The position numbers and the translations under genes were made by a program. A stretch of DNA of 64,000 bases, taken from NCBI GenBank assembly GCA_964512655.1, contig CAZEJT010000004.1:136338-200337 (forward strand), in the 5' to 3' direction. Below the pieces are notes generated by a model. That model had not been told where the DNA came from and did no database searches. It worked only from the letters and a program-made list of their open reading frames with translations. Positions within the stretch are counted from its first letter, which is position 1. Each line of letters opens with the position of its first letter. This document shows positions 1 through 8,050 of the stretch, in pieces. The DNA is from VBOC01 sp964512655. Lineage in GTDB: Bacteria; Bacteroidota; Ignavibacteria; UBA10030; SZUA-254.

Positions 1-288
1 CATGTCGACGAGCGTCGTGATGCCCCCTGCCGCCGCCGCCTTCGTGGCAGTCTCAAAACCCTCCCAGTCAGTCCTCCCCGGCTCGTTGATGTGGACGTGG
101 GTGTCCACCAGCCCCGGCATCACAACTGAATTGCCCGCGTCTTCTACTACGGCTCCCGGTGGGACGCTCCCGCGGGGGACAATCTCTTCGATGATCCCGC
201 CCTCGGTGAGTATGCAACCTTCGATAATCCCTTCCGGTGTGACGATCCGGCGGCTCTGTATCGCGGTTACGGGTGAGAGTTCAAGCAT
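1..288 (-). CDS. allB: Allantoinase, N-terminal part (runs off window)
   Basis: The last 288 bases of this minus-strand reading frame encode 96 residues from an ATG at 288 and leave the window still open. The motif PGLVDTHVHINEPGRTDWEGF (residues about 69-89) has the HxH metal-binding pair of cyclic amidohydrolases, and the EPGRTDWEGF wording is typical of allantoinase rather than dihydropyrimidinase or dihydroorotase. It is followed by the glycine-rich AAAGGITTLVDM stretch. Allantoinase opens the allantoin ring to allantoate in the cytoplasm. It lies 91 bases downstream of xdhB on the same strand, which fits a purine-degradation operon. The C-terminal half cannot be seen. Confidence 0.85.
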   Translation of the reverse strand, partial: MLELSPVTAIQSRRIVTPEGIIEGCILTEGGIIEEIVPRGSVPPGAVVEDAGNSVVMPGLVDTHVHINEPGRTDWEGFETATKAAAAGGITTLVDM

Positions 289-336
289 GAGTGATTGGAA
301 GTATGCCCGGTAGCCCTCGGCTGTAGGCGCCGATTG

Positions 337-360
337 TAGGCGACGGCTTTAGCCGGCGCT
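337..360. repeat. REP-like palindrome between xdhB and allB
   Basis: An imperfect palindrome, ggcgacggct-tt-agccggcgc, would fold into a GC-rich hairpin with one mismatch. It resembles the two 25-base palindromes at 21379-21459, sharing the core CGGCTTTAGCC against GGGCTTTAGCCC. On the plus strand it is followed by six Ts, but both flanking genes are read on the minus strand, so a terminator role there is doubtful. Confidence 0.5.
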
Positions 361-379
361 ATTTTTTGAGGTACGTCCT

Positions 380-2719
380 TCAGACCGCCGGCTGCGAAAC
401 GAGGTCTCGTTCGAGCCTTATTTTCAGGTCCTCGATGGAGAGCAGAATGGTTTCATTCGTGGCCGGAAGTGAAAACTCCGGCTCGATCTCATGGTTGGCC
501 ACCGCGGAAATCGCATCTTTTATGGCGAGCCAGGCGGAGAGCGCAAGCATGAGCGGCGGCTCAGCGACTGCCTTGCTGAGCCGGATGGTGTTGGGATTTG
601 GGACGCCCTCCAGGAGCGCGACTCTGAAGTCTTTCGGAATGTCCTGCACCGAAGGAATCTTGTAGGTATCGGGGGAATGCGTGAGAAGATTCCCGCGGTC
701 GTCCCATTTGACCTCCTCGGTCGTGCACCATCCGACCCCCTGAACGTATCCACCCTCAACTTGCCCGATATCAATTCCAGGATTCAGCGAATCGCCGACA
801 TCATGAAGGATGTCCGTGCGCAGCATAGTGTGGCGCCCGGTCAACACGTCGAGCAGCACTTCCGTGACCGCCATCCCGAAGGCATAATAGTGGAATGGTC
901 TCCCGTGCCCTTTCCTCTTATCCCATCCGATGCCCGGCGTGCGGTAAAAACCCGTAGCGCTCAGGCTTATCTGTCTCAGATGGAGCATCGGCATGACCTC
1001 GGCAAAGCCAATCGTCCGGTCGGGACGTCCCGAATCAGTGATACGGTCATTCTGAAAGACGATCGCTTCCGCACGCGAGGGGTCTTCAGGATGTTTCTCG
1101 GTGAAGATCGCCGCGACCGCCTCAGCAATTCTTGATTTCAGGGTATCAACCGCAGCCTTCACCGCCATGCCGTTGAGATCTGCCCCCGCTGAGGCGGCGG
1201 TGGCGGTCGTGTTGGGGATCTTCGACGTATTCGTCGCATTCACTTTCACGCGATCGGGGCTCACTCCGAATTCCGCCGCGGCGATCTGATGGATCTTCGT
1301 GTGCAGGCCCTGCCCCATTTCAGTGCCGCCATGATTTACAAGGATAGTCCCATCGGTATAGACCAGAACCAGCGCCCCCGCCTGGTTCAGGAAGGAAGTT
1401 GTGAAAGAGATGCCGAACTTTACCGGCGTGATAGCCAGCCCCCTTTTGAAAAACTCGTTCGAGGAATTAAACTCATTCACCGCCTCCCTTCGCCTCCCGT
1501 ACTCGGAAGACTTCATCAATTGATCGTAGATCGCGGGAAGCCGGTTGTTCTCTACCGTCTCTCCGTAATGAGTGACGTTGTCCTCCGCCAATCCATAGAA
1601 ATTCATCCGGCGAACATCCGCCGCATCCTTGTTGAGCTCGCGGGCTATGCGATCGATGACAGTTTCAATCGCCGCCATACCCTGGGGACCCCCGAACCCG
1701 CGGAATGCGGTGTTCGACGGGAGATTCGTTTTCCATACGCGCCCCGTCACCGAGAAGTTTGGAATGTAGTACGAGTTGTCGCAGTGAAGCATCGCGCGTT
1801 CCATGATCGCGAAGGAGAGATCGGCGGTGCATCCCCCGTCGCTATTGAGCTCGAATCTCACTGCGATGATCCGGCCTTCGTCGTCATAGCCGGCCTCGTA
1901 CCTGGAGAGAAACCGGTGCCGCTTTCCGGTGATTTTCATGTCATCATCCCGGAAGAGCCGGATCTTGACCGGCCTTCCGGTCGCGTGCGCCAGCAGCGCT
2001 GTCCAGCACGCCGTGTGGTTGCCCTGGGTTTCCTTGCCGCCGAACGCGCCCCCCATCCTCCTGACCTCGACAACAACGTCATTTTTTCGGACACCCAGAA
2101 GTTCTGCAATCAGGTTTTGCGTTTCCGAAGGATGCTGTGTCCCGCTGTAGACGGTCATCTCCGGGCCTTCACCCGGAACGCACAGGCAAATCTGCGATTC
2201 GAGATACCAGTGCTCCTGTGCCCCTGTTCTCAGTTCGCCCCGGACAACATGCGGAGAGGACGCAAGCGCCCGGTCGACGTCTCCTCGCTCGATCCTGGCG
2301 GCCGGTCCCATCAGACTTCCCTTGTCGATGGCCTTCTCTATAGTAAGAATCGGATCGAGCGGTTCGTATTCAACCCGTATCAGCTTTTCCGCTTCAATGC
2401 ATTGCTCACTGGTCTCCGCGGCGACCAGGAATATTGCCTGTCCCACGCATATCACTTCGCTCTCGGCGAGGCAGACTTCATCCTTAATGACCGGGCCCAT
2501 CTGGTTATGGCCGGGGATGTCCTTGTATGACAGGACGGCCCGGACGCCCGGGAGGGTCGACGCGGCCTTGAGGTCAAACGACGTGATTCTCGCATGCGCG
2601 TGGGGACTGTAGACCACGCGGCCGGTCAAAAGGCGCTCGCCGACGAGGATGTCGTCGATGTACACGGCTTCGCCGGAGACGTGTTTTTCAGCGCTTTCGT
2701 GCGGAAACTTAGTTGCCAT
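380..2719 (-). CDS. xdhB: Xanthine dehydrogenase, molybdopterin-binding large subunit
   Basis: This 779-residue protein matches the length of bacterial XdhB (about 777 in Rhodobacter). It forms the molybdenum half of xanthine dehydrogenase, which oxidises hypoxanthine to xanthine and then urate. Residues expected from the xanthine oxidase family are visible: MGGAFGGKE with the substrate Glu at 230, NTAFRGFGGPQ with Arg 340, and the catalytic base Glu 720 in KAVAEPP; GTEMGQGLH (about 465-473) contacts the cofactor. Keeping all three purine-site residues argues for a real xanthine dehydrogenase rather than a CO-dehydrogenase-like relative. Its ATG at 2719 overlaps the end of xdhA by 11 bases, so the two are translationally coupled. 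No XdhC maturation factor is in view; it may lie beyond the left edge. Confidence 0.95.
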   Translation of the reverse strand: MATKFPHESAEKHVSGEAVYIDDILVGERLLTGRVVYSPHAHARITSFDLKAASTLPGVRAVLSYKDIPGHNQMGPVIKDEVCLAESEVICVGQAIFLVAAETSEQCIEAEKLIRVEYEPLDPILTIEKAIDKGSLMGPAARIERGDVDRALASSPHVVRGELRTGAQEHWYLESQICLCVPGEGPEMTVYSGTQHPSETQNLIAELLGVRKNDVVVEVRRMGGAFGGKETQGNHTACWTALLAHATGRPVKIRLFRDDDMKITGKRHRFLSRYEAGYDDEGRIIAVRFELNSDGGCTADLSFAIMERAMLHCDNSYYIPNFSVTGRVWKTNLPSNTAFRGFGGPQGMAAIETVIDRIARELNKDAADVRRMNFYGLAEDNVTHYGETVENNRLPAIYDQLMKSSEYGRRREAVNEFNSSNEFFKRGLAITPVKFGISFTTSFLNQAGALVLVYTDGTILVNHGGTEMGQGLHTKIHQIAAAEFGVSPDRVKVNATNTSKIPNTTATAASAGADLNGMAVKAAVDTLKSRIAEAVAAIFTEKHPEDPSRAEAIVFQNDRITDSGRPDRTIGFAEVMPMLHLRQISLSATGFYRTPGIGWDKRKGHGRPFHYYAFGMAVTEVLLDVLTGRHTMLRTDILHDVGDSLNPGIDIGQVEGGYVQGVGWCTTEEVKWDDRGNLLTHSPDTYKIPSVQDIPKDFRVALLEGVPNPNTIRLSKAVAEPPLMLALSAWLAIKDAISAVANHEIEPEFSLPATNETILLSIEDLKIRLERDLVSQPAV

Positions 2720-4166
2720 TATTGGCCGTCTCTGACCAGAACTTCATGAGGAGGTTCCGCGCTGCGACCCGGCGGAACTCGGCGCCCGAGCGGGCGTCGG
2801 ATATCGGAGTAAATGTCTGATCGATCAGCGGGAGCGCCCGGCCGATCGATTCTTGCTCCCACTTTTTTCCAACGAGAAACTCTTCAACCTTCCCGGCCCG
2901 CTTCACGCGCTCCGCCATTCCTCCGTACGCGGCGAGAAACGACCGCACGCCGCGCCGGGGATCGAGTTCGAGGCGGAACGCTCCGCTCACAGTCGAGATG
3001 TCGAGATCTTTTCGCTTCGAGACCTTATACGATTTCACAATCGTCCCTTCGGAGACCGCCGGCAGAATAATCGCCGTGATCAGCTCATCGGGCTTCAGAA
3101 CGGTCTTGCGGTAGCCTGTGATGAACTTCTCGACCGGCATCTCTCTCGGGCCGTTCAGGCTTTCGATCATGACAAGCGCTCCGTACGCGATCAGCACGGG
3201 CAGTGTATCTCCGATCGGCGAGGCGTTACCGAGGTTTCCGCCAAGCGTTGCAAAATTTCTGATCTGCTGGGATCCGAAGACCATGAGCATGCTCTCAAGG
3301 GCCGGGTACCGCGGGGCGACTGCGGAAAGAATCTCGCTGAGCGATACCGCCGCTCCTATCGACACACCGTTCTTCAGTGAATTATCCGGTTTCGAAATCG
3401 TCCGCAACTCCGGCACATCGGAGATATCGATGATTTCGGGGAGAAGCTCATGGCCCTTCGTAACACGCAGGGCGATATCGGTCGCTCCGCAGACAACGAG
3501 CGCTTTCGGATGCTGGTGTTTCAGCGAAAGGGCTTCGGCAAGCGTGGCGGGCCGGAAGTAGGTCTCGCGGTCCGTTTGAATATGAACCGCCTCCGGCGAG
3601 ATCGATCGCAACAGTTTCGCTACACGAGTCTCATCGGCCGTGAACTGGTCAATCCCCTGGTGAACACACGCCTCGGAGGCCGCCTGCACGATCGGCCTGT
3701 AGCCGGTGCAGCGGCAGAGGTTGCCCGTGAGGGCGTCATCGATCGACTCCCGCGCCGGGTGATCCGAGTTCTTATAGAGAGAGAAAAGAGACATGATGAA
3801 TCCCGGCGTGCAGAAGCCGCACTGGCTTCCGTCCGTGTTCACCATCGCTTCCTGCACCGGGTGGAGGGCGCCCGACCGGTCGCGGAGATTCTCAACGCTG
3901 ATGAGCTGCTTGCCGTGAAGCATCGGCAGGAAGACGAGGCATGAATCGATCGACTTGTAGGTAATCCGGCCGCCGGCTCCGAGTTCTCCGAGAACGAGGG
4001 TGCATGCCCCGCAATCACCTTCCGCACAACCTTCTTTCACTCCCTTATGATCGGGAAGGCTCCGGAGATAGTTGAGCACAGTCATTGTCGGACTCAATCC
4101 GGTCACAGCTCCGAAATCGATCGTCCTCAGTTCTCCGTCAAACACACATGTTACGCTTTTTTGCAT
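2709..4166 (-). CDS. xdhA: Xanthine dehydrogenase, FAD and [2Fe-2S] small subunit
   Basis: The 485-residue subunit carries a plant-type ferredoxin domain (CAEGDCGAC, Cys 47/52/55, with Cys 76), a second [2Fe-2S] helical domain (QCGFC at 116/119 and CRC at 151/153), then an FAD-binding domain with VVCGATDIAL and the ATLGGNLGNASPIGDTLP loop. It passes electrons from the molybdenum centre in XdhB through the clusters to FAD. The single-chain Fe-S plus FAD layout is that of Rhodobacter-type XdhA. It starts 7 bases after the deaminase gene ends, with GAGGCAGGA just before the ATG, and overlaps xdhB, so all three are probably on one transcript. Confidence 0.95.
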   Translation of the reverse strand: MQKSVTCVFDGELRTIDFGAVTGLSPTMTVLNYLRSLPDHKGVKEGCAEGDCGACTLVLGELGAGGRITYKSIDSCLVFLPMLHGKQLISVENLRDRSGALHPVQEAMVNTDGSQCGFCTPGFIMSLFSLYKNSDHPARESIDDALTGNLCRCTGYRPIVQAASEACVHQGIDQFTADETRVAKLLRSISPEAVHIQTDRETYFRPATLAEALSLKHQHPKALVVCGATDIALRVTKGHELLPEIIDISDVPELRTISKPDNSLKNGVSIGAAVSLSEILSAVAPRYPALESMLMVFGSQQIRNFATLGGNLGNASPIGDTLPVLIAYGALVMIESLNGPREMPVEKFITGYRKTVLKPDELITAIILPAVSEGTIVKSYKVSKRKDLDISTVSGAFRLELDPRRGVRSFLAAYGGMAERVKRAGKVEEFLVGKKWEQESIGRALPLIDQTFTPISDARSGAEFRRVAARNLLMKFWSETANNGN

Positions 4167-4173
4167 TCCTGCC

Positions 4174-5517
4174 TCAGAGCCGGTCGAGAAGGGATTTCAA
4201 CTCCTTTTGAGCATTCCGCACGATAGCCCCTTCGTCGAGCCCGGTGAATTCGCGCGAACGGTAAATCCAATTCCCGTCAATCATGACGGAATCGACGTTT
4301 TGTGGACCGGCGGAGTAGACGATGGAAGAGTACATGGCATCGTGGCTTGCCCCCGCGCCCGAAACCGGATCCCACACCTGCTCCAGGTCGAGGAGGACGA
4401 CATCCGCCTTCTTCCCGGCCTCGATGCTCCCTATCTCGTGCCCGAGCCCGAGCGCCCTTGCACCGTCCATCGTAGCCATCTGAAAAACTCGTTTAGCAGG
4501 CATCGCGGTGGGGCCGTGCGCAGGTTTCTGGAGGAGGGATGCGAGGCGCATCTCCTGAAACATGTTCAGGTTGTTGTTGCAGGGAGCCCCGTCGGCGCCG
4601 AGAGAAACGTTGATCCCTTCGCTCACATAGTGGTGGATGTTAGCGATTCCGGAGCCAAGTTTCAAGTTCGACGACGGACAGTGGGCGACATTCGCCCTTC
4701 TGCTCTTGAGAATCGAGACTTCGCGCGGATTCAAATGAATGCAATGCGCAAGACACGACTTCTCGGACAATAATCCAAGGCTGTCGAGATACTCGATGTT
4801 CTCCATCCTGCATCGCTCCCGCACAGCTTCGATCTCGTGTTTGTTTTCCGACGCGTGGGTATGGAAAAGGACTCCGTCGGTATGGGCTGCGAGCTCGTAT
4901 GCCCCTTGCATCAGAGTATCCGTGCACGAGAGGATAAAGCGCGGAGCAACCGCGTATTTGATCCTTGCGTCGAAGGAGTTATGCCATTTCTCAGACAGGT
5001 CCCGCGTGGACGTCATTGCTGATGCCGTCGGCTCTTTCAGGGCCGGGAACGCGTCATTGACATCCATCATCGCCTTGCCGGCACATGCGCGGAACCCGCT
5101 TTCGCCGATCGCGCGGATCACTTCTTCCTCGTGATTCATGCTCCCCATATCGAGAATGGTCGTGGTGCCGCTCCTTACAAGCTCCGCAATCCCCAGCATC
5201 GCCGAGGCATGCATCGAACGTTCATTGTGGGCAGCCTCGAAGGGAAATATCTTTGCTCGTAGCCAATCAAGCAGCTCGAGATCATCCGCCATCCCGCGAA
5301 AGAGGGTCTGGCACAGGTGCACATGGCTCTGGATAAAGCCCGGGATCGCCACGCACTCGCTCGCATCGACAATCTCGTCGTCGGGGTATTGTTTCAGCTC
5401 CCGCGCCGGAATGATGCCGGAGATCCGGTTTCCCTCGATCAGGATCGCGGCATCGTCAACTATTTCACCGTGCGAATTCCCGGTGACGATCTTGTGAGCG
5501 TGGATCAGAAAAGACAT
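4174..5517 (-). CDS. Amidohydrolase, probable guanine/8-oxoguanine-type purine deaminase
   Basis: This is a 447-residue ATZ/TRZ-family metal-dependent hydrolase. The HxH metal pair is in GFIQSHVHLCQTLFRG (His 65 and 67); a later His is in FHTHASE, and the catalytic Asp is in SLGADGAPCNNNLNMFQE. Relatives deaminate guanine, 8-oxoguanine, adenosine derivatives or S-adenosylhomocysteine, or hydrolyse triazines. Family resemblance alone does not settle the substrate; a 5'-deoxyadenosine deaminase-like annotation is also possible. Because it directly precedes xdhA-xdhB and allantoinase, conversion of guanine (or 8-oxoguanine) to xanthine (or urate) is the best guess. It is the first gene of the purine operon. 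Confidence 0.75.
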   Translation of the reverse strand: MSFLIHAHKIVTGNSHGEIVDDAAILIEGNRISGIIPARELKQYPDDEIVDASECVAIPGFIQSHVHLCQTLFRGMADDLELLDWLRAKIFPFEAAHNERSMHASAMLGIAELVRSGTTTILDMGSMNHEEEVIRAIGESGFRACAGKAMMDVNDAFPALKEPTASAMTSTRDLSEKWHNSFDARIKYAVAPRFILSCTDTLMQGAYELAAHTDGVLFHTHASENKHEIEAVRERCRMENIEYLDSLGLLSEKSCLAHCIHLNPREVSILKSRRANVAHCPSSNLKLGSGIANIHHYVSEGINVSLGADGAPCNNNLNMFQEMRLASLLQKPAHGPTAMPAKRVFQMATMDGARALGLGHEIGSIEAGKKADVVLLDLEQVWDPVSGAGASHDAMYSSIVYSAGPQNVDSVMIDGNWIYRSREFTGLDEGAIVRNAQKELKSLLDRL

Positions 5518-5609
5518 TCTTGTCTTGTTCTTAGCGTGCTGGGGCTCTCATCGTCGCGGCTATCTCTGTTCTGCTGCCTGGCGGGAGAATCCAAGTACCA
5601 ATTGTTGCC

Positions 5610-5638
5610 TTGACAATCCCGGTTGCATTAATTAAATT
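5610..5638 (+). promoter_or_regulatory. Sigma70-like promoter reading away from the purine operon
   Basis: TTGACA (5610-5615), a 17-base spacer and TAAATT (5633-5638) form a near-consensus promoter on the plus strand. No plus-strand gene begins soon after it; transcripts would run antisense through the antitoxin-like gene towards the lipoprotein at 6182. It could be a chance match or drive an antisense or long-leader RNA. No equally good promoter for the purine operon stands out on the minus strand of this 186-base gap. Confidence 0.35.
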
Positions 5639-5703
5639 CGGCTACGTTTGGGGGGGATCCACGCTGATTGTCCATTGTATGACAGCTTCCGCGCCAGAGA
5701 GGG

Positions 5704-6003
5704 TTAATCCGCAGAGGAAAGGATCTTCATCGACCTTCTTATGGTCTTTTCATCAACGAGCCGATCCGTGACAAACTTGTGTAGAATGCTTGAGATCAAT
5801 GTTTGATATGGGATGCCCTCTTCACGCGATCGCTTTTTCAACTGCTCGAGGACGGCCTCTGAGATGCGAATGTTGATGTTCCTGCTCTTGCGCACCCGGT
5901 CGAGTAATCGCTCAATTCGTTGCCGTTCCTTCTTGGAGACCGGCCGGTATAATTCGGAAGCCCGCTCAATTCCCCGTTCTGACTTGTCCAATTTGGTTTT
6001 CAT
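5704..6003 (-). CDS. Ribbon-helix-helix antitoxin-like protein, no toxin seen
   Basis: From the ATG at 6003 the product has 99 residues. A strong ribosome site (GGAGAGAAGGAA) precedes that ATG, so I use it rather than the more upstream in-frame start, which would read through the promoter. The middle is very basic, followed by NINIRISEAVLEQLKKR and SREEGIPYQTLISSILHKFV, the beta-strand and two-helix pattern of CopG/BrnA-type DNA-binding antitoxins. Such proteins normally repress their own promoter and neutralise a toxin encoded next to them. I find no toxin-sized frame on either side, so it may be an orphan antitoxin or plain regulator. A promoter with a dyad lies just upstream. Confidence 0.7.
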   Translation of the reverse strand: MKTKLDKSERGIERASELYRPVSKKERQRIERLLDRVRKSRNINIRISEAVLEQLKKRSREEGIPYQTLISSILHKFVTDRLVDEKTIRRSMKILSSAD

Positions 6004-6037
6004 ACTTCCTTCTCTCCGTATAGTTTCTGGAACTTCC

Positions 6038-6066
6038 AATGTATCACATAGTATATACAATGTCAA
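6038..6066 (-). promoter_or_regulatory. Promoter and possible operator of the antitoxin-like gene
   Basis: On the minus strand TTGACA (6066-6061) and TACATT (6043-6038) are 17 bases apart, about 35 bases before the ATG. An inverted repeat TGTAT-N10-ATACA (6040-6059) fills the spacer, where an autorepressing RHH protein would be expected to bind. The promoter match is seen directly; repression is inferred. Confidence 0.55.
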
Positions 6067-6181
6067 GAATTCCGCAATTGCTATCACGTGGTGGATTCGG
6101 CGCGCTTTTGGATTACCCGGTTGCGTAACACCACCCGTTTGTCCAAAGGCCTCCGGGGACACATGGAGGGAATCGATCACC

Positions 6182-6562
6182 ATGAATCGGCTGATAAGAG
6201 TATTGCTCACCAGTTTCTGCCTTCTATCCATCACCTGTGCGCCGACGCCAATCCCGCGAGACAAACGGGCATTTATCGGAACCTGGAAATCAACTTCAGG
6301 GTTTTCTATTCGTATAAAGTCGGACGGGACCGCGGATCTGATGCAGAATCTGAGTCAGAACGATCCGGATTACGATAAGCTCTGTATTCCGGTCGGTCCA
6401 GGCACCATCAAGGATCTGCAGATAAAGTTCGAGAAACCCAATTTGCTCAAGGTCGCGAAATCAGTGACCTATGCCAAGGTGTACAGGATCGACGAGGAGC
6501 CGCACCATGGCAACGGATTCAGTCAGATCGTGTTGAACGGAGTCACGTTGATCAAGCAATGA
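6182..6562 (+). CDS. Small secreted lipoprotein, unknown function
   Basis: The 126-residue product begins MNRLIRVLLTSFCLLSITC, a lipoprotein-type signal peptide with the acceptor Cys at about 19-20. The mature part starts with FIGTWKSTSGFSIRIKSDGTA, a wording common in small lipocalin-like or beta-barrel proteins that report fold rather than activity. The ATG at 6182 has GGAGGG upstream. The stop overlaps the start of the next gene as ATGA, so the two are co-translated, but nothing else links this lipoprotein to an amino-acid enzyme. Confidence 0.7.
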   Translation: MNRLIRVLLTSFCLLSITCAPTPIPRDKRAFIGTWKSTSGFSIRIKSDGTADLMQNLSQNDPDYDKLCIPVGPGTIKDLQIKFEKPNLLKVAKSVTYAKVYRIDEEPHHGNGFSQIVLNGVTLIKQ

Positions 6563-7521
6563 GCGCTGTGTCCTATCCGTTAGATACAAGAGCGAGTGTT
6601 GCCCCGGGTGTCCTTGAGGCGATAGGAAACACCCCCCTCGTCGAGCTTCGCAGAGTTGTTCCGCCTGAGTCAGGAAGGGTGCTTGTCAAGCTGGAGTATG
6701 CAAACCCGACAGGGTGCATGAAGGACCGCATGGCGAAGGGATTGGTCGAACGCGCGGAATCCACCGGACGAATCAAGCCCGGCGATACGATCGTTGAATA
6801 CACGGCCGGAAGTACGGGCGTGTCGCTTGCCCTCATCTGCGCCGCAAAGGGTTACGGGCTGCATGCGGTGTATTCGGATGCTTTCAGTGACGAGAAGCGG
6901 CGCACCATGCAGGCGTTCGGCGCACAGGTGACCGACATCGCAAGCGATCGCAAGATGATCAACGAGAAGCTCTTTAGGGAGATGATCGAGACCGCCCGGA
7001 AACTCAGCAATCAGCCGCGCCATTGGTGGTCGGATCAACTGAACAATGTGGACGGAATCGCAGGGTACCATCCGCTCGGCGAGGAGATCTGGAATCAGAC
7101 ACACGGAACCCTTACGGCATTCGTCCAATCGGTGGGAAGCGCGCATTCCATTACCGGAGTATCTGCCGCGCTCAAGCGGCATAAACCTGATACGCGGGTT
7201 GTCGCGGTTGAACCCGCTGAATCTGCCGTTCTTTCCGGCCATGCATCGGGGGCCCACCAGATCGAGGGAATCGGTGTCGGATTTGTCCCTCCTCTGTGGG
7301 ATCCCCATCTTCCAAACGAGATCATGACAGTGAGCACGGCTGAATCAAAAGACATGGCGAGGCGCCTCGCCCGCGAAGAGGGGTTGTTCGCGGGAACCTC
7401 GTCGGGCACGAATGTCGTGGCCGCCACCCGGCTTGCCCGGCGACTGGGCCCCGGAGCTATAGTGGTCACGCTCTTGATTGATTCCGGGCTGAAATACGTG
7501 AGCACCGATGTATTCAGATGA
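6559..7521 (+). CDS. Divergent cysteine synthase-family PLP enzyme
   Basis: This 320-residue protein is a fold-type II PLP enzyme of the O-acetylserine sulfhydrylase/cystathionine beta-synthase family: GNTPLVEL near the start, the cofactor lysine in NPTGCMKDR (about residue 56), and a C-terminal LIDSGLKYVSTDVF. Several usually fixed positions differ: the Ser before the PLP Lys is Cys; the substrate loop TSGNTG is TAGSTG, losing the Asn that contacts PLP; and the phosphate-cup GTGGT stretch is SVGSAHSITG. It is therefore probably not the housekeeping CysK/CysM but a relative with another substrate or role. It is coupled to the lipoprotein gene by a four-base overlap. Confidence 0.8.
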   Translation: MSAVSYPLDTRASVAPGVLEAIGNTPLVELRRVVPPESGRVLVKLEYANPTGCMKDRMAKGLVERAESTGRIKPGDTIVEYTAGSTGVSLALICAAKGYGLHAVYSDAFSDEKRRTMQAFGAQVTDIASDRKMINEKLFREMIETARKLSNQPRHWWSDQLNNVDGIAGYHPLGEEIWNQTHGTLTAFVQSVGSAHSITGVSAALKRHKPDTRVVAVEPAESAVLSGHASGAHQIEGIGVGFVPPLWDPHLPNEIMTVSTAESKDMARRLAREEGLFAGTSSGTNVVAATRLARRLGPGAIVVTLLIDSGLKYVSTDVFR

Positions 7522-7539
7522 GATAAAGGGACAATCTTC

Positions 7540-8043
7540 ATGACAATTCAGATATACCTCAGCATATTCTCAACAACGGCAATCGTTTGCGCCGGTATCT
7601 TTGCGGGGGTCCAGCTTCGCCAGCTCTATCGACAACGCTCGCGGGAAGCGGCGATGCAATTGCTGCGCTCATTCGAAACTCCAGCATTCACCCATGCGGT
7701 GGACATCGTCTTCGACATTCCCGAGGGGTTATCGAAGAAAGAGATCGAGGATCGGCTTGGCGACAGCATTAAGAATGTTTTGGTGCTGTTTGGGACGTTT
7801 GAAAGCCTGGGGATCCTGGTGTTTCACCGGGAGATCAAGATGGAAATGGCGGATGATTTCTTCAGCGGGATTATCCTCCTCACCTGGAAGAAATTCAGGA
7901 ACTACATCCTGGAGATGCGGAAGATCGGCAAGCGCGATACCTATTACGAGTGGGCGCAGTGGCTCGCCGAGCAGTTTGAAAAGAGGGAATCAAAAACGCC
8001 CCCGGTGCCGGCGTACATCGCGCATCGGGATTGGAAGGAATGA
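7540..8043 (+). CDS. DUF4760-like single-pass membrane protein
   Basis: The 167-residue product has one N-terminal membrane helix (about 5-25, IYLSIFSTTAIVCAGIFAGV) followed by a soluble helical domain, the layout of the DUF4760 family, whose function is unknown. Conserved-looking points are RSFETPAF after the helix, FGTFESLGIL in the middle and YYEWAQWLAEQF near the end. The same features recur in the protein at 58512-59018, so this genome carries paralogues. It follows the PLP enzyme by 18 bases and precedes the MmcQ/YjbR gene by 7 bases on the same strand. Confidence 0.7.
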   Translation: MTIQIYLSIFSTTAIVCAGIFAGVQLRQLYRQRSREAAMQLLRSFETPAFTHAVDIVFDIPEGLSKKEIEDRLGDSIKNVLVLFGTFESLGILVFHREIKMEMADDFFSGIILLTWKKFRNYILEMRKIGKRDTYYEWAQWLAEQFEKRESKTPPVPAYIAHRDWKE

Positions 8044-8050
8044 GCGGCCT

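Noticed and set aside
338..367. Hairpin plus T run considered as a terminator
   Set aside because: The T run is on the plus strand, where no gene is being read; flanking genes run on the minus strand.
1289..2530. Open frame of 413 codons on the plus strand opposite xdhB
   Set aside because: Shadow of xdhB; the xdhB frame contains all catalytic residues and this one none.
4174..5517. Naming the amidohydrolase as a definite guanine deaminase
   Set aside because: The motifs fit several deaminases in the ATZ/TRZ group, so only the operon context supports the purine substrate.
6004..6264. N-terminal extension of the antitoxin-like gene
   Set aside because: The extension reads through a good promoter and dyad and overlaps a divergent gene, while an ATG at 6003 has a strong ribosome site.
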